Shown in pieces: positions 12,240-24,809 of a stretch of DNA of 64,000 nt. Position 1 is the stretch's first letter; every line of letters starts with the position of its first letter. The notes below the pieces were generated by a model, which saw only the letters and a list, made by a program, of their open reading frames with translations, ran no database searches and had not been told where the DNA came from. The stretch is from Solen grandis (lineage: Eukaryota > Mollusca > Bivalvia > Adapedonta > Solenidae), in assembly GCA_021229015.1 (NCBI GenBank), contig CM037777.1:20706110-20770109 (forward strand), given 5' to 3'. The position numbers were made by a program, and so were the translations under genes.

Positions 12240-14175
12240 TGACATGATAAATTATTTCTGATTTAGTATATTATTATAGGTATAATGTCAGATTTGTATG
12301 GTTGGATGATCTCATTCTCTTGAAATATGAAGGAGAAAAATATGACACTATGATGACGCAAGCGGTAGACATTAAAAAAATCAAAACGTTGATTAGTGTT
12401 AGAGTTGAAAGGTAATCTCTCTTTCTGTGAAAGTAGTTGACAGGGAAATTCCACTCCATGTTGTACAACACAAATTAATCAATATATCTCATGAACAACT
12501 AACAGTCGTTAAACGTGATTTGTAGTTCTTTAGCGCAAGCGCACTGTTTTCAATACTTGGAGTAACTCAAATTATTATTTTTTTCTTCAGACTAGTAACA
12601 GACGAGTGTTAATTGGACCGATAAGTGAAGTAATACATTTTGTAGCGTGTATTTGTTTATTCTGCGTATGTGTAATGAAGAAATATATTGTTAAAGTCAT
12701 TACAATTCATATTTCTGATGAAATCATATAAAATATCAAATGTCAATTCATAATTGGGAGCTATTATCAAGTTTTAAACCAGACGCTGAAACTGGCATCA
12801 TTACTTTAAAGTAATTTCGTGTCATGACAGTAAACTTGTACGAGAAACAAATATGATTATGATGTATTTAGAATCACGCTGTCTGAATTGTAGGCGCAAT
12901 GCCAATGTCGTATTGTATCGAAAATAGAAAGGATTGGACATAACAATAATGGAAATGACAGTATGAGGCGGCATTTGAAGAAATAAAAATACATTACGAG
13001 GATTGAATTAATTTAAATACATGTAGTGAGTATCGTAAAAATCGATCTTAACAGATGTCAGTGACTTGCAGACACACACAAATCCTATTAAGTACTGACA
13101 CTATACAAGCCAGATTGATCAAGATGGACAACTGGTATCCGTAGAGCGTGACTTTGTAAATATCAAAACAGTAGACAATCGTTTCCATAGAATGACATAC
13201 CGTCTTCAAACATTGTTTTATATTTTCTACTAGATTATCTGACGGGTCACATATTTCTATTCTACAAAGACCGAATGTGTCTTATTCAAGATTAACTATA
13301 GTTATATGCCGCTTTCAAGACCAATGTATTACAGACTGATGTGGTATAAGATAGAATACTCTTATTGTTAGATAATTACAATAATCATAAGTGATGTTGA
13401 CTCATTTGATATTCAAACTGGAAGACTAAATTACACCCATTAGCAACTAAATTCGATTTATTTCCTTATTTTATGCATGCTGTCTGACGATATAATTATT
13501 CTTTGTTTCAGTACTAGACACCATCGGCAATTATACGTTTATGAACAATATTAGAATAAACTTAAGGTTTAGATACGTTTCTTTTTCTGCCTACAACATA
13601 TTATACTGTAATTAAATTCGATCTCTGCTTTGATTTTCCCTTCACATTTGCATAATGTTGAGTAACGTCTACATTAGGAATGTACACATAGAACGTTAAC
13701 ACCTTAGTGGTATTGCTAGTTTGGAACAAACATTAAGTTATTTCACTGAATATGCATGAATTCACTTAAATTGCCCATAAGCATAAGAGACTTTAAGTAT
13801 AGTAAATTGGTGTTCAGATAAACGTTCTTTACTGTATTTATATTCGAGTGCAAATGTCACAAAATTAACTGAGTGCGAATTAACACTAATGTACCAAAAG
13901 ACTCATTTCAGCATTTATTTGATCGACGTATATATCTTGTATACATTCAATTTAACAAATATTGTTTTCCAGTAATTTCAAACATTTTTGAAGATTATGC
14001 TTGAATAATTCGAAAATATGATGGCACGAATATAAGTGTTGCTCAAAGCTTAAAGTTGTTGATAGAATTTGTGTCTGTGTATTTGCACATGGAAATACAA
14101 TGTGTTCTTGAAACATACTTAAACATGGTCTTATGTTCAAACACAATATAGTACTCAAATCCCATTTAAAACTAA
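12240..14175. repeat. Ancient segmental duplication, left copy
   Basis: Landmarks occur in the same order as in 16480-18920: a CTTGAAATATGAAGGAGA region (12318 versus about 16527), AATGTCGTATTGTATCGAAAA (12905 versus 18120), TTTTATGCATGCTGTCTGACG (13470 versus 18250) and a GTGTTCTTGAAACATACTT region (14102 versus 18864). Divergence and indels are heavy and no coding sequence is conserved. Confidence 0.6.
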
Positions 14176-16479
14176 TCGGAATATTATGAGACCAAGTACG
14201 AAAATCGTACTCACATATTTTTTTTTATTTTCGAGAACAGATACCATAGCAATTTTGGCAGTTTATATTAAGAGAAGATCCCAGAAATGTTTCTATATCG
14301 TTAAGCAAATCATAAGACTTTACAAAAATGTTTACCAGCATGGGGAGTTTACTTTGGGTATCATGGAATCAAAACATAATCATGCTCATGACATATTGAA
14401 CATTGAATTAATTAAACGCATCCGTCATGTGGACAGATGACTAGTTTTTGCACAATATTTTTCCGGTTTTTAAAGGAATTTAATTGTTATTCCATGAGGC
14501 AGATGTTGTTGTTGATTTGATATATTTTGCAGGATGCTCATTGGTCATTAACAGTTACATGAGTATAAAATTTGAATAAAGAAAGATAGGATGGGATAGT
14601 CTAACATTTACTTTTATTTAATATCTCTTTATATGCATTTAATTTCATGACTGTGTTTATTTTCAGTAAACAATATTATAAACATTTTATGGACATGGAG
14701 GTAAATTAAAGGAAACTAAGAATTATAATGGTGAATTGTAGCGTCTAAATGATGGATATCTTAATGATTTCTTTAACGTTTTATCGCTTACATCGATACA
14801 AAATGGAGGCTGACATCTCTTTCTGGTAGACCCAAACATCCTATCAAATTCTGACAATATACACGCTTATTTGATGATTAACATCCGTAGAGCGTGACTT
14901 TGTAAATATCGAGCATTTGATTCTCGTTTTAATAGTTTTTCAAACATATCTTCTACTAGACTAATATTTATTAAAATTTCTTATCTGAACTCAAGTTAGC
15001 CTCTATGCGTTTACCTTTTCTATAGAAATCGTTTATTTTGTTTTATTTTAGACTCTGTGACTCGCTAATGGGATTTCTTTAGTAAATGAAACCGTTCTCA
15101 GAATGAAATAATGGCATTAGCTAGTTGAATAAAACTTCTCTCTCTCGTGCGCTTTCTCTCTCTCTCTCTCTCTCCCTCTCTGTGGACATGTTATGAATTT
15201 GCAATGAACATGTTGTGACATGTTGATTTAGTTGTTACTTATTATTCTATACTTTTATCTGTATTTCAAACATTCCTTGAGTTCTTTCGGGGAAATTATC
15301 GTTTGCAATAATATGAAAATGAAAAAAAAAGTATAAGATGTTACCTTTCGCTATAATTTCGTTTGGCTGTATTACTGATATAACTGATATATGTGATTTT
15401 TATTTTTAAGATAACTATTTACACTAATATTGCATTACTACTTAGACACATTTATTAAAATTTGATAATGGAAATTTCAATATCCAGTTAAAGAAGTATG
15501 CAATTGATTTCAGTAATTTCTCTTGACCGAATTTGATAAACATTACAGCTAGATTGTTCGGCAATTAATTTATACATGACTTTAAACCAACGTTTATTGA
15601 CTTATTGGTAAAAGAAAACCAGTTCAATGCACGAAACACATGCAACATTTAGATGTTGTTCAAAAGATTAAGATGGATAGAAACATATTTTTAGCTTTTA
15701 GCGTTTATCTTAATTTCGCTTAGAGAGCATTCTGATGATTGCTCTGTCATTTTCAAAACTTAATCCAACCGATTACCAATGTAAAATGCAAATACAAACT
15801 AAAATATTACCTCTGTCCTTGTGTTTGAATAATAATATAGTCATTTTGACAGTAAATACGGAATGTTTCAACATCGTCTCCAATTAGTTTAGCTAGAAAG
15901 GAACGGCAACAAAGAAAGCAGTGAAACTAAACTGTCTCAAGGAAGGAGACATCGTGCTTGGCTTTAATATCCAATTAAAAGAAATAACGGTCCTTTCTTT
16001 CAAGGTTTGTTGGTTTTTGTCGACCAAAGATTAAAATACACAGAAATAATATTATCCCGTTTGTATTCGTTGATTACATGTATTTGAATTAACAAGGATA
16101 AACATGATTGAGCAACATCATTGTCTCTGGCGAAGGTTAACCACTGAATTTCAGTTCTGAGTCACAAGAATTAAATAAAAAAATATCACAAAAACGCCCC
16201 TAAAAATCCTAATTCAAAATCTAACTGAAGGGGTAAGCAAATGTAACCGTAATCAAAGAATGATCAATACAAAGATGAAAATAGACCTCGTGTTATAATT
16301 TCTTAATTTAGATTTAAATTATATAAAATGGTGTTGCAGGTTAAACATGCTTGTATTCTAGCATGATTACAAATTTAAAGTCAAACCAAAAACATCATGA
16401 ACTAACAGTTTCCCTGAAGCGCAGCGTTAACTTAAACGATAGTTGTGTTTCGACATAAGTTAATTCTAATGTAGTATAT
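14176..16479. other. Spacer between the duplicated segments
   Basis: Contains a CT microsatellite (about 15138-15180) and a TCCGTAGAGCGTGACTTTGT word at 14886 that also occurs at 13139 in the left duplicate. The 84-codon frame at 14186-14440 has no recognisable domain and I do not call it. Confidence 0.4.
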
Positions 16480-18920
16480 TTAAGCTTAAATGTCAGGTAA
16501 ATGTATGTTGAAATGATCTGGTTCTTTTGAAATATGAAAGGAGATAAACATGGCATTATGATAATAAAACATACTCAAAAGGGGATGCATCAAAATAAAT
16601 TTTAGTGTTAAAATATAATTCAGCTTTCGGTGTTTGAAACGTGATTTGTAATATTGCAGCATAAACACACCGTTTAAATAACTAAATAACTGGAAGTAAC
16701 TCGAATGTTAATAATAATGTTTCTTCAGACAAGGAAACAGAGGTTTTTGTACTCAGATAGATAGAAGGATAGATAAAGAAATAACATAAAGTAATAACAG
16801 AAGTTAACTTTACTGATTTATAGATGATTCCAGATATAACTTAAACAGGAAGAAAGAAAAATAAAAAAAAATGCAATTCAGTTTAGGTTTCCGGTAATTT
16901 AAAAATTATTGCAAGCATTTTTTTAATTCTATAACTCAGAATTAAAAACATGTTTACACATTGCTTAAACATCATCAATTGTCACTCTATCATGCGAATC
17001 ATACAGTTTTTCTAGGGTTATCCTAGAGTCATACACCATTTTTCAAAAACACAGTGACATGAACCTTGGAGTAACAAACCATTACTGTATCGGTTTTGTT
17101 TACAACGTTGAAAATTTTATTATACACCACTTTGTACACGAGTTGAAAATGGCACATTCAAAGATGTATCGCAGTCATCCACACTGCATGATTTCTAAAG
17201 CTCACTATCGTAATTAAGATTTCAAATAGCGTTCCTGACCTGTTGGGTCGGACATATTCTATGTTCTGATAATAATGTTTAAGATTGAAAAAAAAAAGAA
17301 AGAAAAAGATGCTTGCAAGATAGAGGTGAAAACCCCGTTTTTTTTTTTACATTTTCTGAGTTATTTTATTTTTAAGTAACTATGGTTATCGAATTTTGTG
17401 TGAATATATTTTCTTTATTTTTTTTGTATTTGAAATAGTATTTGGTAGATTTGTTTCTTTGAGATAAAACACATTATATTATTAAATATATTAAATAATT
17501 ATATAGTATATTGTCTAGAGTATCAACATGTTTCACCATTTTCTAGGTAAGTCGTAAACAACTGATTTTTTAAAAAAAATAAAATATATATCTCTAATGT
17601 TAACTGAATTACTAAAATCGTAAACAATTGGTCAAACTTAACAGATTTATTTATAGGGCAAAATCGGTTCGTAAAGATTCATTAAGTGCTGTACATTAAC
17701 GCTTACTTTTATGATAATACTTAATATTATAAATAGCGTACATTATGTAATATGATAGCATTAAAGAAAAACTTTGCAATAACATTAATCGATATACGAG
17801 TGTAACAATAAGAAGTGCTACATACAAGAACGAGTGTATTTATAGCTCAAAATTGTTTTATGTGATGTGGTTTGTATAATGTTACATATTTTTTTATTAT
17901 GTGTATATTTAATGACGAAAACCTGTTAGAAGGTTAAAATATTGAAATATCTACCTTTCTGAATAACACCATAAAAGGGCCAATTGTCAATCCAAAATTA
18001 CAGGCTATGATTACGTGTCATGATAAACGTCCCTGTCTGTAATATACTTGTATAACAACAAATATGACTATGGTGTAAATAGTATAACATTGTCAGAATT
18101 GTAGCTTAAGACCAAGGACAATGTCGTATTGTATCGAAAAAAGAACGGATTAGGAGGAACAAATATGAAAATAACGCTATTTGGCGCAATTTGCAGATAT
18201 TATGGTAAATTCTGAGAATGGAAGCTCTAAAGTAGTAAATATCTTATTATTTTATGCACGCTATCTGACAATATAATCATTCTGTGGTTATGTACAAGGT
18301 CTTATTGACAATTATACGTTCATGAACATTATAAGAATGAACTTATAGTTTACTAATGTTTCTTACTTTTGCATACGACATATTATATTACCATTAATTT
18401 CGGTTTCTGTTTAAATGTGCCCCTCAATTTTGCATAATATTGGGAAAACCCAATGGCATATTAAAAAAGGAAAATAATAGAACGTAAACATCTTAGTTTT
18501 CTTGATTTATCGGAACGAACGTTCTATAATAATACTGAATATGAAGGTGTTCCCTTTAAGTACCAAAAAGAATAAGATAATCTGAGTATTTAAATTGTTG
18601 TTCAGATATACGTTTTTAATGCATTTTCGCTGTAGCGCAAATTCCACCAAACTGATATAGTACGAATTAATACTACAATACTTAAAGACACATTTCTGGT
18701 AATAGGTATATACATTCAATTTTATTAAATAGTGTTCAATTTTTTTTTGTGGTTTTGTTTCAATGTTTCGTTAAAAAAAATAGCGAAATGAGATAAAGTA
18801 TTGTCTAGCGTTTAGTTGTGTTCATGGAATTAGGGGGCACTTGCACATAAGAAAGACATAATCTGTGTTCTCGAAACATACTTCAGCATGGTTTTATGTT
18901 CAATCACAGTTATTGCTCTT
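16480..18920. repeat. Ancient segmental duplication, right copy
   Basis: Collinear, diverged counterpart of 12240-14175, ending just before the assembly gap. Small open frames in both copies are not conserved between them, which argues against hidden coding exons. Confidence 0.6.
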
Positions 18921-18943
18921 GACATAGTGAAAAAGGAACAAAG

Positions 18944-19043
18944 NNNNNNNNNNNNNNNNNNNNNNNNNNNNNNNNNNNNNNNNNNNNNNNNNNNNNNNNN
19001 NNNNNNNNNNNNNNNNNNNNNNNNNNNNNNNNNNNNNNNNNNN
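18944..19043. other. Assembly gap (100 N)
   Basis: Exactly 100 unresolved bases, the conventional size for a gap of unknown length. It sits just upstream of the ubiquitin-finger exon, so 5' exons or a transposon end may be missing. Confidence 0.99.
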
Positions 19044-19222
19044 TCCGAGATATCATGTAGACAAACATCCTGACCAAGTTTCATGAAGATTGGGCCAAAA
19101 CTGTGGCCTCTAGAGTGTTCACAAGCAATTGTTGACGACGGACGACTGACGACGCACGACGGACAAAAGGCGATCACAAAAGCTCACCCGAGCACAAGTG
19201 CTCAGGTGAGCTAAAAAACAAC
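19044..19222. repeat. Interspersed repeat ending in an AGCTCACC stem
   Basis: TTCATGAAGATTGGGCCAAAA, a GACGACGGACGACTGACGAC run, and a terminal stem built from AGCTCACCCGAGCAC and GTGCTCAGGTGAGCT. The same terminal stem type appears at 55431-55465 and 56190. This texture is familiar from bivalve genomes. Confidence 0.65.
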
Positions 19223-19257
19223 TTAAAATACAATTATTTATGTCATTTACATTAAAG

Positions 19258-19356
19258 GCAAGCATCAACAAGCACAGAGGGGATGTGTCCAGTTTGTGAA
19301 AGACAGTTCCCACTTGAAGTACTACAAATGCACGCTGCATCATGTGGGGATACTAG
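19258..19356 (+). CDS. Exon with Rad18-like UBZ4 ubiquitin-binding finger
   Basis: The exon ends at TACTAG|GTAATT (phase 2). The acceptor is less sure; ATTAAAG at 19251-19257 is my best guess. It encodes CPVCERQFPLEVLQMHAASC, a C-x2-C-x11-H-x3-C finger with exactly the spacing of the RAD18 UBZ domain, which binds ubiquitin. Splicing to the exon at 20757 keeps frame and links the finger to a HECT N-lobe. Upstream exons were not found; the N gap lies 200 bases away. The role inferred is ubiquitin recognition by a HECT-type ligase-like protein. Confidence 0.7.
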
Positions 19357-20756
19357 GTAATTTATCAGATATGAATTGAATGAAGTGAATAGTTTTCTTT
19401 ACTTAGTTTTATGATGTCAGCCTTTGGTTCTTGTATGCTCAAATGTCTGTAATGTTAAACCATTTTTTTTAAATGTGCAAAGCTGATATGCATCAGTCTT
19501 AATCTAAAGGTCTTGATATCTTTCTCCATTTCTTTCCCCCAATAAACAAGTCATGGTGTCTATTTGATTAATCTTGTTGGTTGCTTTTTACCTGACCTGA
19601 GCTTTTGATAGCTTTTAGGGTGGTATAATGGTATATGTCCATCTGCCTCTCCAAATGAAAGATACGTTCAGTGGCCAATATTGGCTCAGAAAAAAAGGAA
19701 TTACGCCCTTGAATGATGAAAAAATAAAAGATGTCACTTGCTTTGCATTCTGGCATCACATTTTTAATACATTTTGTTAAAACATATTATTATTGCATGT
19801 TCATATGGTTGGGGTGTGGGGGGAGTGAGTGAAACTCAGGCTAGCATCAAGGGACCATTATGGCCCTCTCGACTTTGGTGTCTCCAGTCTGTAACCTTGT
19901 AATAAATGGGTGGTAAATATTTTAAAAAAACTGGCTCAAATGTATGCCATATTCAAACAAAGATTCCTAAGATTTGGGAAGAAATAGAGTATTTACCCAT
20001 TAAATTTCATTTAAAATTATGAAAGATATTGTACTTATCATTTTTAGCTCATATGAGCACATGGTAAATTTTATGGTAAATTAGGTCAGGAGTTACAGCC
20101 CTTTTAATATTAAGATTATACATGGTTTACTCAATCATCTTTATTTTAAGCTATCATGACATTATGGCCAGAGTCTTGGCAAAGTTTATGGCTGATATTG
20201 GCTAATTAGGTCGGGAGTTATGGCCCCTGATTTAGAAAATACCAGATTTTAACTTCGTGAACACGATACAATTAGACAGCAATCCTCGTTAAACTTGATG
20301 ACAGTATTAATTGCAACAATATCTTAATGTAGTTTTATCATGGCTGATATTGGAATGACATTTCTACAGTTTAGGTCCTTGAAATTTCAGAACATACCAC
20401 TGATGCCACGTTTACTCTCTAGCACTTACTTTTCATAAGCATTGCAGGAAATGTGTCTTAGGTTAGTTATTTCAGGGCCATCTTAGCCTGCATCTTTTTT
20501 TGTATAAGGGCTGTGACTTTGTCATTATTGAGGGAGTTTAAAATATTTTGGAATAATGTTTACCATATGGATATGATGTTTTGTTTGCAGGACCAAAGGT
20601 ACACTTTGACATGTTTATGAATAGTTTTATAATACTTCTTTAGTAATATAATGTGCAATGTGAGGAGTATATTGTAACCATACCGGGCAATTCCAAGAAA
20701 GAGAGTTGAAATAACATCTAAAACCAATTGTTTATGGTTTTGTAATTTCATTTCAG
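19357..20756 (+). other. Intron with bivalve-type repeat units
   Basis: Lies between the finger exon and the HECT exon. From about 20046 to 20480 it carries repeat sequence with GCTGATATTGGCTAATTAGG, GGAGTTATGGCCCC and a closing TTTCAGGGCCATCTTAGCC, the same family as 55431-56220. Confidence 0.55.
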
Positions 20757-21219
20757 CAGGACACTGAAGGAACTCTTGGAAGATATAAAAATGGAGATTG
20801 ACGGTAAAAGTGAAACTCCATGGTCAATTAAGGTTGTGCGGCGACTATTTCAAACTACAGCTATAGAACAGATTGAAGAATCAGAAGAGGAAGACTGGCA
20901 GAAAAACATGACGATTCAGTTCATTGGTGAGGAGGGTGTTGACTCTGGGGGATTATTGAGAGAGTTTTTCACATTATTATTCAAAGGGTCAAACATATTT
21001 GAAGGGAATAATTTCAGTGTGAAACCAGATCTTTTGGAGAAAAGACATTATTACCTGATCGGTAGAGCAATGGCTGTTGCTCTGTTTAATGGACACCCAG
21101 GCCCAAGATGTCTGAATCGTTATGTGACACAGTACATCATTAAAGGGACTCAACCAGACTTTAAATCTGTACCTACAGAGGAAGTTCATCGAGCTGATGT
21201 GGTAGCTGCTATTAAACAG
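20757..21219 (+). CDS. HECT-type E3 ligase N-lobe exon (G2E3-like)
   Basis: 463-nt exon, acceptor TTTCATTTCAG, donor AAACAG|GTACTG, phase 0 at its end. About 154 codons encode an acidic linker (EESEEEDW) and then the HECT start: IQFIGEEGVDSGGLLREFF is the hallmark G-x-D-x-GG-L-x-REFF motif, followed by KRHYYLIGRAMAVALFNGHP, the conserved YxLxGRxxAxAL region. In HECT ligases this lobe recruits the E2 enzyme, while the catalytic cysteine is in a C-lobe that I do not see here. The closest named resemblance is the G2E3-like group, which is expanded in many aquatic animals; this is recollection, not a search. Confidence 0.8.
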
Positions 21220-22707
21220 GTACTGATCTTTTATTTTTAAATGAACTATTGTCTTTAAAAAAGGAAATGGCTCTCATAATATTATATAAACCCCTTTTTT
21301 CAGAGTTATCTTAAGTTGGATATAGCAGCAGATATTTTATGTATTGAAAAAAGTTTCATTCCATTTAAAAAAAAACATCATATATACCAGTATGGTTCAT
21401 ATTATTTCAATGAGTCATTTTGTATAATTTATGTTGATTTGATATAAAATGCAGTACAACAAAAAGTAAGAAAAAAATGTTAAAACATCATTTTATATTT
21501 TTCTAGAAAACCTATGTGCTTGATGAAGTCATTATATATGTACTTTTCTGGGTAATGGCAATTGTGGTCTGTAGTACAGCAGGAGTAGTGTTTTCATTAA
21601 CAAATATTACAACAAAAAAAAAAATAACCGATATAAATGGGTTCAAGGTTATTTTTGGACATTCAAATTACAAGTATTTCCAAAAACAACCAATTCATAT
21701 CCTAGTTTAACCAATGATTTTGATCTGTAATTGCACAATTTGGTTAATAATGAAAACCCTGACAAGGGAACCCATAAAAAACTTTGTATTGAAACAACTG
21801 ACCAAAAGAAATACTAGTGTATCAACTTCTTAGCTGTAAGTTGTTTCATAATTGTGCTAGTGGCCTCGTGAGCTTTGAGGCCAACATTTGTAAAACACAC
21901 ACACACCTCCCATAATGGGGGCATATATTTTTTTGCAAATGTTTGTTGGTAAGGTCATGACCAGCAGATGATCCCTATTGATTTTGGGGTTACTAAGTAA
22001 AAGGTCGAGCTCACAGTGACCTTTGATATGATATTCCTTTCTGATAACTTTAGAATGCTAGAACCCTTATTCTTCAAACTTAGTAGGTTGTTAGACCATG
22101 ACTTATTGATTTTGTGGTCATTAAAGCAAAGGTCAAGGTTGCAGTGACATTTTATGTGTACATTGTTTCCAATCAATAACATTAGAGCCTCCATTCCTCA
22201 AGCATGATAGGGATGTCATGACTAGTGAAAAACTCCTATTTATTTAGGTGTCACTGGGTGAAAAGGTCAAGGTAGCATTGACTTGAAAGTGAAAATATTT
22301 TCATATCAATAGTGGAGAATGCCTGAGACTTATTCTTCAAATATACATGTAATAAGGTGTTTGGTCATGACCAATAGATTATGATACCCCTTAAGATCAT
22401 TAAGTCAAATTACAAAAATCACTGATTAGAAAATCAGATAAATTAAGAATCTTTGAGCCTACATCCCTAAAAAAATATAGGGAATTAGATAACCTCTATC
22501 TTTTTTAAGGTCACATGGTCAAAGGTCAACTCAGAATGTTCCGTTACATTAGTGAACTTATTTTATTTTGCCTGCTTTTTTCAGTGAACATCTGCAGTAG
22601 TGTGTGTGTGATTTCCTTGTGGCTCTTGTTTCTGACTGCACATCAAGGAGGGGGGTGGGGGGCGTAATACCGGTATATATTGTACCGTCAGCTATTGTAC
22701 TTTTCAG
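21220..22707 (+). repeat. Intron with roughly 130-bp tandem repeat units
   Basis: From about 21940 to 22570 a unit recurs about four times, marked by words like GGTCATGACCA, ATTGATTTTGGGGTTACTAA, AAAGGTCAAGGT and CAGTGACCTTT. It fills most of the intron between the two HECT exons. No coding features. Confidence 0.6.
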
Positions 22708-22890
22708 ATTGAAGGAGCAACATCTGAAACAGTGGCAAGTGTCTATAATGAAATCATTCCATTATTAGCAGAAACTGGCTATACTGAAAGTTTAAGTTGT
22801 GAGAAAAGGGAGCAATCCATCAGTGCTTTAAAAGGTCATTTTCTTCTTTATCGTGTCATGGCATCCATTAACCAGTTCATGGAAGGGGAG
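22708..22890 (+). pseudogene. HECT domain continuation, truncated
   Basis: Acceptor TTGTACTTTTCAG. The exon reads IEGATSETVASVYNEIIPLL and continues through SALKGHFLLYRVMASINQFM and EG, matching the order of G2E3-like HECT proteins. Past about 22890 the similarity I can recognise stops, and the reading continues into hydrophobic, low-complexity sequence ending with a CCCCAGAAACGAAGTTGGGGG repeat. No GT donor is present at the break. The C-lobe with the catalytic cysteine is not found before the convergent integrase gene, so the ligase is probably inactive or the locus is degraded. Confidence 0.65.
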
Positions 22891-22894
22891 ATTA

Positions 22895-22990
22895 CTTTCA
22901 TTATTTATTTGCTTTCATTATTTGTTTTTATACCCCAGAAACGAAGTTGGGGGGGGGGGGAAATAGGAGTCACCCGTATAAATGTATTCA
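22895..22990. repeat. Repeat insertion ending the HECT exon
   Basis: TATACCCCAGAAACGAAGTT followed by a G10 run and AGTCACCCGTATAAATG resembles the terminal portion of a common molluscan interspersed repeat (ACCCC...GAAGTTGGGGG). Its position exactly where HECT similarity ends suggests it disrupted the exon. Confidence 0.4.
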
Positions 22991-23787
22991 TTTGCCATGA
23001 ATAAACTGCTACCAGCTAGAGATTGCATCACTAGTAATACATGGATAGGTCATGGATAGCCAACAAAGGTAATATAGACATAAATTCAGTTAAATAACAC
23101 ATTTTGGACAGAACCATAAAGGCATGTGAAGAGTACAGCAACTTCAATCATTAGCAATCGCACGTTCTCTTTTTTTCTGGCTTGCAAAATAACTATCAAC
23201 AGCAGTAATTTGAAGTATGTCCAACTAAAGCATACTTTCTTGTATCTAGATTTCTGAAAACTTGTATAGCCTATGCCTTTCTGGTCGACTAATACTTTGT
23301 TTATAAGGGTTGTACTAAGGGCTGTCTGGGTGTAATTGACATAAAGCAACAGCTTTGGACACACAGATTTTAACCTCTGGATGTCCATTTGACCTCCATT
23401 TTTCAGTCAGACACTTATTGTTCTTATTGAAGGCAATGTTACTGTTAGTTCACTGAAATGACTACAAATGCACATAAACAAACTTTTAGGGTAAAATCCT
23501 AAAATCTAATGCATCATTTATTATTATTGACTAGAAACAAAGAAATATGAATAATTAAGTCTATATGTACACAAAGTTACTCAAGTTTCATACAGTTAGT
23601 AAAACAATTTCAGTATCTGGGCATCCTTGAATTTTGCCTGGGAGATTCTTTCCCCACCCCCACCTCCACATGCACAAAGACTGGTCTAACCCAGGAACCA
23701 TGCAAAGAGCTAGTCCAAGTTAATAAAACATATTTCTTTGAATCAATATAATATACTGTAAAACAGTAAGATTTAAGTCTGCCTTAC

Positions 23788-24061
23788 CTCTTCTGATAAT
23801 TCAATTAATGGGTCATTTGCCTGTCCCATAATCCAAAGTTGCAAGGGGGTTTTATTGCCTTCTGTCCTTAATGGTCTCCTGGAAACTGCTGCACTGAACT
23901 TCTGTAAAGAATTCTGGATCCTTTCTAGATATACAACATGTAACGCATACATGTCCAGTTCACTCTCCACATTGATATAACCAGTCTCTTCCATTTCTGT
24001 GAACAAGCGATGATACGCCCCAGTGCAGCCATACCACACTTCCCTCCAGAACCTTTCTATT
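23788..24061 (-). CDS. DDE integrase/transposase exon 4
   Basis: Acceptor ATATTACAG at its upstream edge. It begins by completing an Arg codon and reads IERFWREVW, supplying the third catalytic acid (E320 in my numbering). The conserved LHVVYLERIQ and RRPLRTEGNKTPLQLWIMGQ blocks follow, typical of this animal integrase family. It ends at GAAGAG|GTAAGG, a good donor, but an in-frame TAA lies 9 nt after that, so the gene may either stop there or continue into an exon I did not find between 23000 and 23780. The convergent HECT remnant ends about 0.9 kb away. Confidence 0.75.
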
Positions 24062-24560
24062 CTGTAATATAAAAAAAAGTTGTTTTTTTTCAAATGTATG
24101 CAAAATTTTAAAGATAAGCATTTTATAGTTTCATACAAAACATACCTGCCCTGAAAACATTTGACCAAGTACACTCAACTTAGTTCTTTGGTTATAGGAT
24201 TTTTTTCATATTTTCCCCCTTGTTGGCCTTTATAACCGGATTTTTTCTTCTTGAAGGGACCAGCAATTGTCCCGCAGACACAGACCAGAATTCATAACCC
24301 TTCAAATGCGTCTTTACCCGACTGGTGCATTTTGACGCACTCACAAAGAGCATACCCAAACCTGGTTGTTTGTATGATACTGTAGCTCAGAATTAAGTGA
24401 GAATTTAACCAAGGTCTGCCTGGCACAGAAAAATCCAGTTTTTCATATATATCATTTCTGAAAATTAATACAGAGCCCCTAGAAAAAGTGATTCAGATTT
24501 ATCCCTCCCCACCCCCAAAAAGGGAACTTTAGTGGGTGTATGGTAATAGGCACTACATAC

Positions 24561-24809
24561 CTTTGGTTATGTACACTACGTCCTGTAATATGACATTTGT
24601 TATGAAGTCCTCGACGTTGTAGCATGTATTCAGCAATTCGAATATTTTCTTTCCCCTTATCAGTCCTGACACGATGTGGCAAACCATATTCACTGACTCC
24701 CAACTTGAAGGCTTCCAGTGCAGTTTCGGCTTTATTATCAGAAGCCACTTTCAGATAAGTTGGTAATCTTGATTAACCATCTATCCCACCGTGAATCACA
24801 AAACGCCAT
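24561..24809 (-). pseudogene. DDE integrase exon 3 with an in-frame stop
   Basis: Acceptor ATTCAAATAG and donor CAAAG|GTATGT, with phases matching both neighbours. The exon reads WRFVIHGGIDG, then a TAA stop (24775-24773), then continues in the same frame to VRTDKGKEN, which holds the second catalytic Asp (D285), and GRSVHNQ. Spacing from D285 to E320 is 34 residues, within the DD(34/35)E range of IS3-like and retroviral-type integrases. The single nonsense codon is the only interruption I see in the 409-codon reconstruction of exons 1-4, so inactivation looks recent or the stop may be an assembly or allelic difference. Confidence 0.75.

Noticed and set aside
18830..19343. Genes across the N gap
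   Set aside because: Frames here run through unresolved bases or antisense to the UBZ finger exon and carry no independent support.
23086..23388. Final exon of the integrase gene
   Set aside because: It is on the right strand and downstream, but the residues do not resemble the family C-terminus and no convincing acceptor in phase 0 precedes it.
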